Assembly: GCF_012070565.1 (NCBI RefSeq)
Contig: NZ_JAAQRO010000009.1
Location: 124,001-188,000 of the forward strand
Direction of reading: 5' to 3'
Length of the DNA: 64,000 nucleotides
Source of the DNA: Anaerosporobacter faecicola
Lineage (GTDB): Bacteria > Bacillota > Clostridia > Lachnospirales > Lachnospiraceae
Every line of letters starts with the position of its first letter. Within the stretch, counting starts at the first letter, position 1. This document shows, piece after piece, positions 1 through 8,670 of the stretch. A program made the position numbers and the translations under genes. The notes beneath the pieces were generated by a model that did not search any database, was not told where the DNA came from, and worked only from the letters and a program-made list of their open reading frames with translations.

Positions 1-2
1 TT

Positions 3-851
3 TTGAAGGATAAGAAGCGTATCGTTATTAAAATCGGATCGTCAACGATTACCCATCCAGCAACAGGAAGCTTGAATCTGAAAAAGATGGAACAGTTGGT
101 TCGTGTCTTAACAGATCTAAGAAATCAAGGAAAAGATGTAATCCTTGTTTCTTCTGGGGCCATTGCTGTTGGACGAAAATCACTAGGACTTACGCAAAAA
201 CCGAAAGAGACAAAGACAAAGCAAGCTTGTGCAGCAGTTGGTCAAGCAAGATTAATGATGGTATATCAAAAATTGTTTGCAGAATACAATCAAGTACCAG
301 CGCAGATTTTAATGACAAAATATACAATGTTTAATGAAATCAGCAGACAGAATGCACGTAACACATTTGAAGAATTGCTTGATTATGGAGTAATTCCAAT
401 CGTTAATGAAAATGATACCGTAAGTACAGATGAGTTAGAACTGGAGTTCGGAGATAATGATACCTTGTCAGCAATCGTTTCTGCTGTTATTGATGCAGAC
501 CTTTTGATCTTAATGTCGGATATCGATGGATTATATACGGATGATCCACATACAAATCCAGATGCAACGTTTATCGATGTGGTAGAAGAATTAACCGATG
601 AATTATGTTCTATGGGAAAAGGTTCAGCTAGCAGTGTGGGAACAGGTGGAATGGCAACTAAGCTTTCAGCTGCGAAGATTGCTACAACGGCAGGGACTGA
701 TATGTTGATTGCCAATGGAGAAGATGTAGAGATCATCTATGACATTATGGAAGGAAAGCAGATTGGTACCTTATTTAAACAAAATAAGAGTGACAGTTTT
801 AATTTACTTGATTATATATCGACAAAGCAATATAATATTCAGAATAAATGA
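3..851 (+). CDS. proB: Glutamate 5-kinase (first step of proline synthesis)
   Basis: It phosphorylates glutamate to gamma-glutamyl phosphate, the substrate of the ProA encoded downstream. The amino-acid-kinase fold is clear: KIGSS near the N-terminus, the SSGAIAVG loop, the NENDTV segment and FGDNDTLSA. At 282 residues the product ends after the kinase domain and has no C-terminal PUA domain, a short form known in the family. The only start inside the window is a TTG two bases from the edge, so an ATG further upstream cannot be excluded. The gene heads a tight same-strand group (proB, UPF0291, cyclo-ligase, proA), which suggests co-transcription. Confidence 0.93.
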   Translation: MKDKKRIVIKIGSSTITHPATGSLNLKKMEQLVRVLTDLRNQGKDVILVSSGAIAVGRKSLGLTQKPKETKTKQACAAVGQARLMMVYQKLFAEYNQVPAQILMTKYTMFNEISRQNARNTFEELLDYGVIPIVNENDTVSTDELELEFGDNDTLSAIVSAVIDADLLILMSDIDGLYTDDPHTNPDATFIDVVEELTDELCSMGKGSASSVGTGGMATKLSAAKIATTAGTDMLIANGEDVEIIYDIMEGKQIGTLFKQNKSDSFNLLDYISTKQYNIQNK

Positions 852-897
852 TGAATGCTTTGCTTCGTCAATTAGGAATAGATTCATGGAGGAAGAT

Positions 898-1107
898 ATG
901 GACGATTTATCAATACAAAGAATTAATGAATTATATAAAAAGATGAAAACAGTAGGATTAACAGAAGAGGAAAAGAAAGAGCAGGCAGAATTACGTAGTG
1001 CATATATTAGTGCAATTCGAGCAGATTTACAAAGTTCCTTAAATAATATATCAATTAAGAATGAAGATGGATCAATCACACCACTAAAAAAGAAAAATCT
1101 ACATTAA
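898..1107 (+). CDS. UPF0291/DUF896 family protein (YnzC-like)
   Basis: A 69-residue protein of the YnzC family: an N-terminal helical hairpin (SIQRINELYKKMK, then TEEEKKEQAELR) and the family's characteristic end with Lys-Asn-Leu-His. The open frame extends upstream into proB, but the ATG at 898 is favoured because GGAGGAAG lies five bases before it and the family begins at this point. The biochemical role is not established; Bacillus members are small soluble proteins tied to stress or SOS-related operons. It lies between proB and a folate gene in the same direction, probably on one transcript. Confidence 0.85.
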   Translation: MDDLSIQRINELYKKMKTVGLTEEEKKEQAELRSAYISAIRADLQSSLNNISIKNEDGSITPLKKKNLH

Positions 1108-1121
1108 AGCTGGTACTATTG

Positions 1122-1715
1122 ATGAAAACAAAAACGGAAATCAGGCAGTATATGAAAGAATTGAAGAATCAATTATCCAAACAGGAGATACAAGATCGAA
1201 GTAAACGAATCGCTTCGATTTTTCTTGCGCAACCTTTTTATCAACAAGCTGAGAATATTTTTCTATACGTCTCTTATAACCAAGAGGTTGATACAAAGAA
1301 GTTGATTCAGTTGATCCTTAGGGATGGGAAACATGTTGCTGTACCCAAAGTTGTAGATGATCATATGGAGTTTCATGAGATAACGAATCTTGATCAGTTA
1401 ACGGTTGGAGCTTTTGGTATTCTTGAACCTTCCATAAATTGTCCTATTAATAGGAATGCAAGTTGGGAGTCAAAGAAGAATTTGATGATTGTTCCTGGAT
1501 TAGCTTTTGATAAATCAGGGAGTCGAATCGGATATGGCGGAGGGTATTATGACCGCTATATACATAATTACCCGGAACAGATTGGATTAAAGATTGCTCT
1601 AGCATATGATTTTCAAGTTTTTGAGCATATTGATATAGAGAGTTTTGATGAGAAAATCGATGGTGTCATTACTGATAAAGATTACATTGGCATAACGGTA
1701 TGTGAACCACAGTAA
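1122..1715 (+). CDS. 5-formyltetrahydrofolate cyclo-ligase
   Basis: It converts 5-formyl-THF to 5,10-methenyl-THF using ATP, recycling a folate that would otherwise inhibit one-carbon enzymes. The diagnostic C-terminal motif [10 protein letters not shown] sits around residues 140-150, and the N-terminal basic helix ([14 protein letters not shown]) is typical. About 197 residues is normal length. The ATG at 1122 is chosen over an in-frame TTG one codon earlier; the ribosome site is weak, so translation may depend on coupling to the preceding UPF0291 gene, which stops 14 bases upstream. Confidence 0.92.
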   Translation: MKTKTEIRQYMKELKNQLSKQEIQDRSKRIASIFLAQPFYQQAENIFLYVSYNQEVDTKKLIQLILRDGKHVAVPKVVDDHMEFHEITNLDQLTVGAFGILEPSINCPINRNASWESKKNLMIVPGLAFDKSGSRIGYGGGYYDRYIHNYPEQIGLKIALAYDFQVFEHIDIESFDEKIDGVITDKDYIGITVCEPQ

Positions 1716-1786
1716 TTTGCGATACTTGGGTAGGAGCATTTCGAGGTTGGTTAATCAGTTGTAAAGAGATAGAAGGGGGAAATCAC

Positions 1787-3031
1787 ATGAGTTATCTAGA
1801 AGAGATTGGTCGTAAAGCAAAAGAAGCTGCAAGTTTTATGAATCGTGCTAGTATGAATGACAAGAATGAAGGCTTACAAGCAGCAGCTACGGCACTTCGT
1901 GAACATGCAGAAGAATTGATTGAAGCGAATCAAAAAGATTTAGAAAAAGCAAAAGAAAATGGAATGAAAGAATCCTTACAAGATCGTTTACGCTTAACAA
2001 AAGAACGCATTGAAGCTATGGCGATTGGGTTAGAACAAATTATTGCTTTGGAAGATCCGATTGGTGAAGTTATTTCAATGAAAGTACGACCAAATGGTTT
2101 GCAGATTGGACAGAAAAGAGTTCCCCTTGGTGTGGTTGGAATTATCTATGAGTCAAGACCAAATGTTACAGCAGATGCGTTTGGATTGTGTTTTAAAACG
2201 GGAAATGCCGTTATCTTACGTGGTGGAAGTGATGCATTCCAATCCAATCTTGCCATTGTACATGTGATTCAAGAAGCCTTACGAGAAAAAGGATTATGTG
2301 AATCAGCCATTCAATTACTTGAAAAGACAGATCGTGAAACAGCAAAAGAGTTCATGCGAATGAACCAATATGTGGATGTGTTGATTCCTCGTGGAGGAGC
2401 TGGTCTCATTCGTTCTGTTGTAGAGAATAGTACCATTCCTGTTATTGAAACGGGAACCGGTAATTGTCATGTCTACGTAGATGAATCAGCAGATCTTGCA
2501 ATGGCATTAGATATCATCGAGAATGCTAAGACCCAACGTTATGGAGTCTGCAATGCGTGCGAATCACTTGTTGTTCATAAGAATATTGCACCAAAAATCA
2601 TACCATTGATTCAAGAAAGACTATCCATTAAGCAGGTAGAGATTCGTGGTGATGAAGAAGCTTGTAAAATCTGTGATCAACTGGTAAAAGCAACACAGGA
2701 AGATTGGGGTACGGAATATCTTGACGCGATCATTTCCTTAAGGGTAGTCAATACCATTGATGAAGCAATTGAACATATTAATCGCTATAATACAAAACAT
2801 TCAGAGGCGATTATCACAAAAGATTATGCTAATTCAATGAAGTTTTTAAATGAAATTGATGCAGCAGCCGTATATGTAAATGCCTCCACAAGATTTACCG
2901 ATGGATTTGAATTCGGATTTGGTGCAGAAATTGGTATAAGTACGCAAAAATTACATGCGAGAGGACCAATGGGACTGCTTGCACTGACAACGACCAAATA
3001 TATTATCTTTGGTAATGGTCAGATTCGTTAA
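1787..3031 (+). CDS. proA: Gamma-glutamyl phosphate reductase
   Basis: The second proline enzyme, reducing gamma-glutamyl phosphate to glutamate semialdehyde with NADPH. The full-length 414-residue aldehyde-dehydrogenase-fold protein contains the catalytic Cys255 in GVCNACE and the C-terminal segment [11 protein letters not shown] that marks ProA. A purine-rich ribosome site (AGAAGGGGG) precedes the ATG. Separation from proB by two small genes is unusual compared with the simple proBA pair but keeps both in one direction and probably one operon. Confidence 0.96.
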   Translation: MSYLEEIGRKAKEAASFMNRASMNDKNEGLQAAATALREHAEELIEANQKDLEKAKENGMKESLQDRLRLTKERIEAMAIGLEQIIALEDPIGEVISMKVRPNGLQIGQKRVPLGVVGIIYESRPNVTADAFGLCFKTGNAVILRGGSDAFQSNLAIVHVIQEALREKGLCESAIQLLEKTDRETAKEFMRMNQYVDVLIPRGGAGLIRSVVENSTIPVIETGTGNCHVYVDESADLAMALDIIENAKTQRYGVCNACESLVVHKNIAPKIIPLIQERLSIKQVEIRGDEEACKICDQLVKATQEDWGTEYLDAIISLRVVNTIDEAIEHINRYNTKHSEAIITKDYANSMKFLNEIDAAAVYVNASTRFTDGFEFGFGAEIGISTQKLHARGPMGLLALTTTKYIIFGNGQIR

Positions 3032-3057
3032 ACTGAGATAGAAAGAAGAAGACAAAG

Positions 3058-3468
3058 ATGTCATATATACGCGATGTAAAATATTATGAAACGGATAAGA
3101 TGGGGATTGTTCATCATTCCAATTATATTCGCTGGTTTGAAGAAGCTCGTATGGATTTCTTGGAAAAATTGGGATTTCCATATGACAAGATGGAAGAGAT
3201 GAAGATTATGTCTCCTGTCCTTGCAGTAAGCTGCACATACAAATCGGTCGTAAAGTTTGGAGAGAAAGTTACGATTCATACGAAGGTGACCTCGTTTGAT
3301 GGAATTAAACTCGTCTTAGCCTATGAAATTGAAAAACAAGATCATACCCGTACAACACTGGGTACATCCGAACATTGTTTTGTTGATGAAACATTTCGAC
3401 CAATCAACATGAAAAAAGTGAATAGAGAGTTTTATGAAGCAATTAATGCTGTAAAGCAAACGCAGTAA
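3058..3468 (+). CDS. Hotdog-fold acyl-CoA thioesterase (YbgC/FadM type)
   Basis: A 136-residue 4HBT hotdog thioesterase. The N-terminal active-site signature reads YYETDKMGIVHHSNYIRWFEEAR, with the catalytic Asp followed by the conserved HHxNY segment (residues about 7-30). The family hydrolyses acyl-CoA or acyl-ACP thioesters; the substrate here cannot be told from sequence. It starts 27 bases after proA and is followed by a strong terminator, so it is probably the last gene of the proB operon. Confidence 0.88.
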   Translation: MSYIRDVKYYETDKMGIVHHSNYIRWFEEARMDFLEKLGFPYDKMEEMKIMSPVLAVSCTYKSVVKFGEKVTIHTKVTSFDGIKLVLAYEIEKQDHTRTTLGTSEHCFVDETFRPINMKKVNREFYEAINAVKQTQ

Positions 3469-3477
3469 AGAAGCAAT

Positions 3478-3550
3478 GCTCCATGAAGTGGAAGAAAGAG
3501 TAAGGTGAGAGTTATCACCATTCTTTAATTCAACTCATGGAGCTTTTTTG
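3478..3550 (+). terminator. Long terminator after the proB-thioesterase group
   Basis: The arms GCTCCATGA and TCATGGAGC enclose a further internal stem (GGTGA/TCACC) and are followed by a run of six T. This closes the first operon and isolates spoIVA. Confidence 0.85.
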
Positions 3551-3694
3551 ATTCTACAGAACGTATCATCCAATCTTTCCCGTTATTCGAAAAGAGAAAA
3601 CAGCCGAACTATTAGAAAATGGTATAATAAAAAGTCTCTTTGCATATATTGTACAAATGACGAAGTCATGTACATATATGGAAGGGGTATATTC

Positions 3695-5188
3695 ATGGAC
3701 AATATTTCTATAGCAAATGGCTATAATGTATACAAAGATATACAGGTCCGTACAGGTGGTGAGATCTACATTGGTGTAGTTGGCCCTGTCCGCACAGGAA
3801 AATCAACATTTATCAAACGGTTTATGGATTTGTTGGTCATTCCGAATATTGAAGATGTTCATAGTAAAGAGCGTGCAATCGATGAACTTCCTCAAAGTGC
3901 AGCAGGCAAGACAATTATGACAACAGAACCTAAATTCATACCAAAAGAAGCAGCCGAGATTGGATTATCTGATGAAACAATGGTAAAGATTCGTTTGATC
4001 GATTGTGTTGGTTTTATGGTAGATGGTGCGTCTGGTCACATCGAAAATGATCAGGAACGGTTAGTAAAGACGCCATGGTTTGATCATGAGATTCCATTTA
4101 CACAGGCAGCAGAGTTAGGGACCCAAAAAGTAATCAGTGAGCATTCCACAATAGGCATTGTAATTACAACAGATGGCAGCTTTGGAGACTTATCAAGAGA
4201 GAATTATGTGAAAGCAGAAGAGAAGACAATCAGTGAGTTGAAGAAAATGAAGAAACCTTTTATTGTGCTTCTTAACACGAATAAACCATACTCCGATGAT
4301 ACAAGAGCGCTTGCAGATAGTCTTATGGAGAAATACAATGTTGCAGTAATGCCTGTTAACTGTGAACAATTACGTAAAGATGATATTAATTCCATTATGG
4401 AGACCATATTAAATGAGTTCCCAATTACGGAACTTGATTTCTTTATTCCGAAATGGGTTGAAATGTTATCACCAAATCATTGGTTAAAAACAGATTTAAT
4501 TAATAGTGTTAAGAATATCATGCAGAATATTAATCTGATCCGTGATGTGAAGTCGGAAAATGTTCGATGTGATTCGGATTACATAAAACGCTGTAAAATT
4601 GACCGCGTGTCTATGCAAGATGGTAGTGTTAAGATCTTCGTTGACTTTGATGATAAGTATTATTATCAAATCTTAAGTGACTTGATTGGAACACCAATTG
4701 AAGGAGAGTATCAGCTGATTGCCACCTTACGTGAACTGGCTGCCATGAAGAATGAGTATACGAAAGTCGGTGGTGCCATGGATGACGTTCGCTATAAGGG
4801 GTATGGCGTTGTTACACCAATGCGGGAAGAAATCAAGATTGAGCCACCAGAGGTAATTAAACATGGAAATAAATATGGTGTGAAGATTAAAGCAGTGGCC
4901 CCATCCATTCATATGATCCGTGCCAATATCGAAACAGAGATTGCGCCAATCGTAGGCAGTGAAGAACAAGCAAACGATCTGATTACGTATATCAAAGAAA
5001 GCGCAGACGAGGAACCAGAAGGAATCTGGGATACCAATATATTTGGAAAATCCATTAAGCAATTGGTGGATGAGGGTATTAATAATAAAGTGCATAATAT
5101 GAATGACGAAAGCCAGTTGAAGTTACAGGAAACGTTACAGAAAGTAATTAACGACAGTAATGGTGGCTTGATCTGTATTATCATATAA
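3695..5188 (+). CDS. spoIVA: Spore coat morphogenetic ATPase SpoIVA
   Basis: SpoIVA polymerises on the outer forespore membrane using ATP and forms the base layer on which the spore coat is built. The 497-residue product has the TRAFAC-type P-loop GPVRTGKST near residue 29, the following DELPQSA and TTEPKF segments, and the typical C-terminus ending GGLICIII, which anchors the protein on the forespore. The open frame extends 49 codons upstream, but the ATG at 3695 with GAAGGGG before it gives the family start. Terminators on both sides indicate a single-gene unit. Its presence shows that the organism is a spore former. Confidence 0.97.
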   Translation: MDNISIANGYNVYKDIQVRTGGEIYIGVVGPVRTGKSTFIKRFMDLLVIPNIEDVHSKERAIDELPQSAAGKTIMTTEPKFIPKEAAEIGLSDETMVKIRLIDCVGFMVDGASGHIENDQERLVKTPWFDHEIPFTQAAELGTQKVISEHSTIGIVITTDGSFGDLSRENYVKAEEKTISELKKMKKPFIVLLNTNKPYSDDTRALADSLMEKYNVAVMPVNCEQLRKDDINSIMETILNEFPITELDFFIPKWVEMLSPNHWLKTDLINSVKNIMQNINLIRDVKSENVRCDSDYIKRCKIDRVSMQDGSVKIFVDFDDKYYYQILSDLIGTPIEGEYQLIATLRELAAMKNEYTKVGGAMDDVRYKGYGVVTPMREEIKIEPPEVIKHGNKYGVKIKAVAPSIHMIRANIETEIAPIVGSEEQANDLITYIKESADEEPEGIWDTNIFGKSIKQLVDEGINNKVHNMNDESQLKLQETLQKVINDSNGGLICIII

Positions 5189-5196
5189 AGTGGTTT

Positions 5197-5260
5197 ACAA
5201 CCTTCTCTTGTGTAGAAAAACAAACCCAGTTTTTCTTTCACTTGTGGGAGGTTGTTTTTA
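5197..5260 (+). terminator. Terminator after spoIVA
   Basis: ACAACCT and AGGTTGT form the base of a long hairpin containing a second paired block (AGAAAAAC/GTTTTTCT), followed by a T-rich tract. Confidence 0.82.
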
Positions 5261-5330
5261 TCTATTGACCTAGCTCCATCGCTCAGCCATGGTAACTTTA
5301 TGATGCTTTTTGTATTTTCTTTGAAAAAGG

Positions 5331-5359
5331 TTGACGATATTACGAAATTGGACTATAAT
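5331..5359 (+). promoter_or_regulatory. SigA-type promoter of the rsgA leader
   Basis: TTGACG and a consensus TATAAT are separated by exactly 17 bases. Transcription would start near 5366, giving a leader of about 195 bases before the rsgA start codon at 5560. Confidence 0.85.
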
Positions 5360-5390
5360 TCTTCTAAATAAAAACTTCGATTTTGTAAGA

Positions 5391-5496
5391 TACGAAAGGA
5401 GTGATCGATATGAAAAAATTGGACAGGGTGATTTATCAGTAATTTCATATGCTGTATGCGAAGCTTTATGCTTCCGTATACAAGGAACCTTTCGTA
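5391..5496 (+). promoter_or_regulatory. Structured leader RNA upstream of rsgA
   Basis: TACGAAAGG at 5391-5399 is perfectly complementary to CCTTTCGTA at 5488-5496, and the first strand carries most of the Shine-Dalgarno of the leader peptide. Inside lies an 11-bp hairpin (5454-5464 with 5470-5481, loop of five, one bulged C). A terminator follows at once. The arrangement resembles an attenuator whose state depends on translation of the peptide or on a ligand; it matches no riboswitch class that I recognise. Confidence 0.6.
5410..5442 (+). CDS. Putative 10-residue leader peptide (MKKLDRVIYQ)
   Basis: An ideal AAAGGAG site lies eight bases before an ATG that opens ten codons and a TAA. The peptide MKKLDRVIYQ has no run of a single amino acid, so classical amino-acid-starvation attenuation is not indicated. 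It sits between a consensus promoter and an intrinsic terminator in front of rsgA, and its ribosome site is sequestered by pairing with 5488-5496. Expression is unproven. Confidence 0.5.
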   Translation: MKKLDRVIYQ

Positions 5497-5508
5497 GTTA
5501 ATTCAAGT

Positions 5509-5534
5509 AGACTTGCTGAAAGGCAAGTTTTTTT
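5509..5534 (+). terminator. Intrinsic terminator in the rsgA leader (attenuator)
   Basis: ACTTGC and GCAAGT form a six-pair stem (eight with a G-T pair) around the loop TGAAAG, followed by seven T. It lies downstream of the promoter at 5331 and about 25 bases before rsgA, so it can only reduce rsgA transcription. CAAG at 5504-5507 can pair with the left arm as a weak competitor. Confidence 0.7.
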
Positions 5535-5559
5535 GTGCCCAAAATTGGAGGAATGTGTA

Positions 5560-6522
5560 ATGAAGAAAGAACACGAGAACGTCCTGTTGAGAGGACGAAT
5601 CAGTGAAATGCAACGAAAAATCTATACAATAGAATATGATCAGGGAAGTGTAAAAGCTCAATTAAGTGGACATTTCTATAAAAAGACTATGGATAAACCG
5701 GTAGTTGGAGACTATGTATTGTTTTATAAGAATACCAATGGAATATCCTTGATCAAAGAATTACTGAAACGAAAAAGTATCTTGAAACGTCCAGATCAGT
5801 CGGGACATCTTGCTGGTTATGTTAAGACGATGAAAGAACAGGTATTGGCTGCTAATTTTGATTATGTATTTATAATGGATTCTTTGAACCAAAACTATAA
5901 CATCAATCGAATTATGCGATACATAACAACAGTCTTACAAAGTGGGGCAAAACCGGTTGTAGTGCTAACAAAAGCAGATTTATGTGATAATCCAGATTAT
6001 TATGTTCGTGAGGTAAAACAGGTATCGAAACAAACAGATGTATTTGCAATCAGCGCAGTAACAGGGGAAGGGTTGGAAGCGTTAAAACCATATATGAGAG
6101 AAGAAACAACGATTGTATTCATAGGCTCCTCAGGTGTTGGTAAATCAACCTTGGTCAATGCCATGGCAGGGAAAGAAATCATGAAAACAAGCCAGATTAG
6201 AGTAGACGATGCCAAAGGTCGTCATACAACAACCCATAGACAGTTAATTACTTATCCATCCGGAGTAACGATTATCGATTCTCCGGGAATAAGAGAGATT
6301 GGAATGTGTGATGTGGAAGAAGGAATAGAGCATACCTTTCCTGATATACTGGAATTAAAAGGTCAGTGCCGATTTTCAGATTGTAAACACAAGACAGAGC
6401 CAGGATGTGCGATTAAACAGGCACTTGCTGATGGTACTTTATCAAGAAATCGCTGGAACCTATATTGTAACCTTACGAATGAAAATGATTGGGGGACGGA
6501 GAAACTTGCTAGAAGGAGATAG
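5560..6522 (+). CDS. rsgA: Ribosome small-subunit-dependent GTPase RsgA (YjeQ/EngC)
   Basis: RsgA is a circularly permuted GTPase that checks late 30S maturation. The motif order is diagnostic: G4-like VLTKAD, then the P-loop GSSGVGKST, then G3 DSPG, followed by a zinc-binding cluster with spacing as in CRFSDCKHKTEPGC. An N-terminal OB-fold precedes the G domain. The longer frame starts at 5449 inside the leader RNA, but the ATG at 5560 with GGAGGA seven bases ahead fits the family length (320 residues here, about 300 usual). The leader carries a terminator, so expression is probably conditional. Confidence 0.95.
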   Translation: MKKEHENVLLRGRISEMQRKIYTIEYDQGSVKAQLSGHFYKKTMDKPVVGDYVLFYKNTNGISLIKELLKRKSILKRPDQSGHLAGYVKTMKEQVLAANFDYVFIMDSLNQNYNINRIMRYITTVLQSGAKPVVVLTKADLCDNPDYYVREVKQVSKQTDVFAISAVTGEGLEALKPYMREETTIVFIGSSGVGKSTLVNAMAGKEIMKTSQIRVDDAKGRHTTTHRQLITYPSGVTIIDSPGIREIGMCDVEEGIEHTFPDILELKGQCRFSDCKHKTEPGCAIKQALADGTLSRNRWNLYCNLTNENDWGTEKLARRR

Positions 6523-6668
6523 AAAGAACGAACGAAGTGGAGTAGAATCTATCAACTCTTCTGGAACATAGAAGAAAAGGAATTGCAGAAAAGTTAGGAC
6601 GTATTGTTTCGGATAAGAAGTTGCTGTAATAGGTAACAGCAATATAAGTGTAGGAGGGAGGTCATAGG

Positions 6669-7060
6669 ATGAGAGAGCTGAAAAGAATAAAAAGAATAAA
6701 AAGAAGATGGAATCATATGTTTCAATTACAGGTATTCTTTTTTTGGATTTCTATGACTTTTTCTGTACTACCGTATCAGATGGTTCCGATATATGGACTT
6801 TTGGGAGAAGTACGAGAAACTACCGTACTGAGTGAACTTGAAATAAGCAATATACAAGCAGCAAAATGGAAATTACGGTTTAAAAATCAGAAGCAAAGGA
6901 ATGGTCTGAACGCGTGGTTTGCACTATGGATGGTAATAATCTTTTTTATCTTTTATTCCTTTAGCAAGCAGTTCCTCATACATTTGAATATCGTATTGTG
7001 GAAGGTACGAATGAATTGTTGATCCTTACGGCATTACTATACTTAAATGACGAAAGGTGA
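6669..7060 (+). pseudogene. Small membrane protein gene, probably frameshifted near its 3' end
   Basis: An excellent ribosome site (GGAGGGAGG) precedes the ATG. The reading frame encodes about 100 residues with a basic N-terminus, one hydrophobic segment at residues 20-43 and another at about 86-97, then runs into an unlikely tail and stops at 7022. The minus-one frame continues from about 6975 as VPHTFEYRIVEGTNELLIL and onward to a TGA at 7058-7060, five bases before the next gene, which looks more like real coding sequence. A one-base loss between about 6964 and 7018 would explain this. I do not recognise the family. No slippery heptamer for programmed frameshifting is visible. Confidence 0.5.
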
Positions 7061-7065
7061 TCGAT

Positions 7066-7428
7066 ATGTTTGAAAAAGATTATATAATGAGAATTATTCA
7101 TGAAATGGTACGAGCCGTCTTAAAACTCGTTTTTCGAATTGATACGGATTCTCCTACTACGGTATTAGTTGAAGATACAGAGAAGAGAGAAGTGTTAGAG
7201 AATCTATTGGCACTGTCCGATGATGGCCAGATTAATGATGCAGAAAACAAACTTTTCGAGCTACTGGAAGAACAGTCTCGTGACCATACGATGGCAGCAC
7301 TATTGTTCTATGAACATTTGAATGCTATGTCGGATGAATTCCTGGAAGCACACGATTTTACGAGGACAGAAGTACAGGAAGGTTTGAAGGCAGCATTACG
7401 ACATTGTAAGATTAATTTCTTTCAGTAA
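7066..7428 (+). CDS. DUF6483-like protein
   Basis: A 120-residue soluble, mostly helical acidic protein starting FEKDYIMRIIHEMVRAVLK, the typical opening of a small clostridial family that I take to be DUF6483. Its function is unknown. The ATG at 7066 with AAAGG eight bases ahead is preferred to a GTG at 7057. The upstream frame, once its putative indel is corrected, ends five bases before this ATG, so the two were probably translationally coupled. A later duplicated helical motif (LFELLEEQ, LFYEHLNAM) suggests a TPR-like fold, but this is inference. Confidence 0.7.
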   Translation: MFEKDYIMRIIHEMVRAVLKLVFRIDTDSPTTVLVEDTEKREVLENLLALSDDGQINDAENKLFELLEEQSRDHTMAALLFYEHLNAMSDEFLEAHDFTRTEVQEGLKAALRHCKINFFQ

Positions 7429-7442
7429 GATTCGTTTGTTTA

Positions 7443-7598
7443 TGGTTTAGATTTTGGAGTGCGAAACTTGTGCTTATATGTTCTAGGAGAACAAGTAAAC
7501 TTCTTGAAGAAGACATCTTTAAAATAGTTGGCACGGTTAATCCATATGATGCAAGCAACCTTGTAAAGAACCAGCTATTAATATTCCCAGGTAGATAA
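7443..7598 (+). other. Possible decayed coding remnant with LysM-like end
   Basis: This 350-base gap (7429-7778) holds no intact gene. One frame reads DIFKIVGTVNPYDASNL, continues VKNQLLIFPGR and stops at 7596-7598; the NPxDxxNL...QLLIPG pattern recalls the second half of a LysM peptidoglycan-binding module. No start codon with a ribosome site precedes it, and the upstream part of the frame is not protein-like. It is most likely the relic of a gene whose N-terminal part is lost. Confidence 0.3.
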
Positions 7599-7778
7599 CC
7601 GATACATATTGTAGAGAAGATTCTTAGTACTCATTTCATGATTTGCAAGATGCTTCATAATTTTTCTGTATCTATCACAATAGAGAAGCCGACGAACTGT
7701 GATGAAGGTATTAAGCGAGAAGATAAGTAAATGAGAAAGTTAAAATTTAAGGTGGAGTTATAGGGAAGGAGAGTCTAC

Positions 7779-8327
7779 ATGAGAATTACAGAATGTGTTG
7801 TATGGAATACGATACTACGAACAGGATACATAACGAATAAGACAGATTCCTTTCAATCTGTTTGGACAGATGAATTACAAAAAAAATCGTTGTCTAGTAA
7901 AGATGCAATTGTAGTAATGAAGAAGGATTATTATGAACAAGGAGATTCCATATTCGATTCTCTTAAGGAACAAACTCTGAATTATAATCGGTCTGGTTAT
8001 AGAGCTAATCTTAATAATGTTTTGAGTTATGAATGGAATCAGGTAAAGCAGACAACAAACGGGATTGATGGAGAAAAAACGAATCAATCTGAGAAATGCA
8101 GTGGATCTGATAAAGCGGAAAAGGCTGAAAAAACAGAAAGTAATATTGTTGTAAAACCGGATGGTTCGCGAGTATTAGTAATCACAACATATGTATGCGG
8201 TATGGTAACAACGATGAGTTTGGAATTATCAAAGGCGACGGAATTTGTGAACGATAACAATGATAAAATGCCGGGAGATACTGAGACATGGAATCAATCC
8301 ATTGAGTCAGGAATGGAAATCCAATAA
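7779..8327 (+). CDS. Hypothetical protein, 182 residues
   Basis: GGAAGGAGAG precedes the ATG by a normal distance and the gene is followed by a strong terminator, so it is probably real. The protein has no signal peptide or membrane segment. A middle stretch rich in Lys, Glu and Ser (about residues 105-125) separates an N-terminal region with YNRSGYRANLNN from a C-terminal region with the hydrophobic strand RVLVITTYVCGMVTTMSLEL. I do not recognise the family and propose no function. Confidence 0.7.
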   Translation: MRITECVVWNTILRTGYITNKTDSFQSVWTDELQKKSLSSKDAIVVMKKDYYEQGDSIFDSLKEQTLNYNRSGYRANLNNVLSYEWNQVKQTTNGIDGEKTNQSEKCSGSDKAEKAEKTESNIVVKPDGSRVLVITTYVCGMVTTMSLELSKATEFVNDNNDKMPGDTETWNQSIESGMEIQ

Positions 8328-8370
8328 GTTCCTGATAAGAGTACATATTGACGAATAAGAGAATTATGAT

Positions 8371-8418
8371 ATGCAGAAATAGATACGTTAGTATACGATG
8401 TATCTGTTTCTGCATATT
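8371..8418 (+). terminator. Terminator after the 182-residue hypothetical gene
   Basis: ATGCAGAAA..AGATAC pairs with GTATCT..TTTCTGCAT to give a stem of about 15 pairs, followed by a T-rich stretch. Confidence 0.8.
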
Positions 8419-8544
8419 TTATGTCTCTATAAATGTATAACAATCGCATATAAACAACATGTAGTGACGAATGAAGCTAGACGTGATTACGCAATCGTTT
8501 TGTTTGTGATTATTTGTATGAATATGAAAATTAGTATGAAATAC

Positions 8545-8615
8545 TTGACCTTATACCAGTAACATGATAAATAATATAACACAAGGTAATCGATATATTA
8601 TGTAGAAATTTCTAC
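8545..8615 (+). promoter_or_regulatory. Promoter and palindrome upstream of the ArsC-fold gene
   Basis: TTGACC (8545-8550), 17 bases and TAAATA (8568-8573) form a plausible SigA promoter. About 22 bases after the expected start lies the perfect 14-bp palindrome GTAGAAATTTCTAC (8602-8615), which could be an operator. The rest of the 340-base gap shows nothing further. Confidence 0.5.
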
Positions 8616-8670
8616 TTTAATAGATTATCGGATATAAAAAAAGAATGAGAGAAGAATGGAGAGAACCCTA

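Noticed and set aside
3640-3690. SigE promoter of spoIVA
   Set aside because: An ATATATT and CATGTACAT are present, but spacing and the -10 do not match the consensus well enough to report.
6964-7018. Programmed -1 frameshifting
   Set aside because: No X-XXY-YYZ slippery heptamer or downstream pseudoknot is visible, so an indel is the simpler reading.
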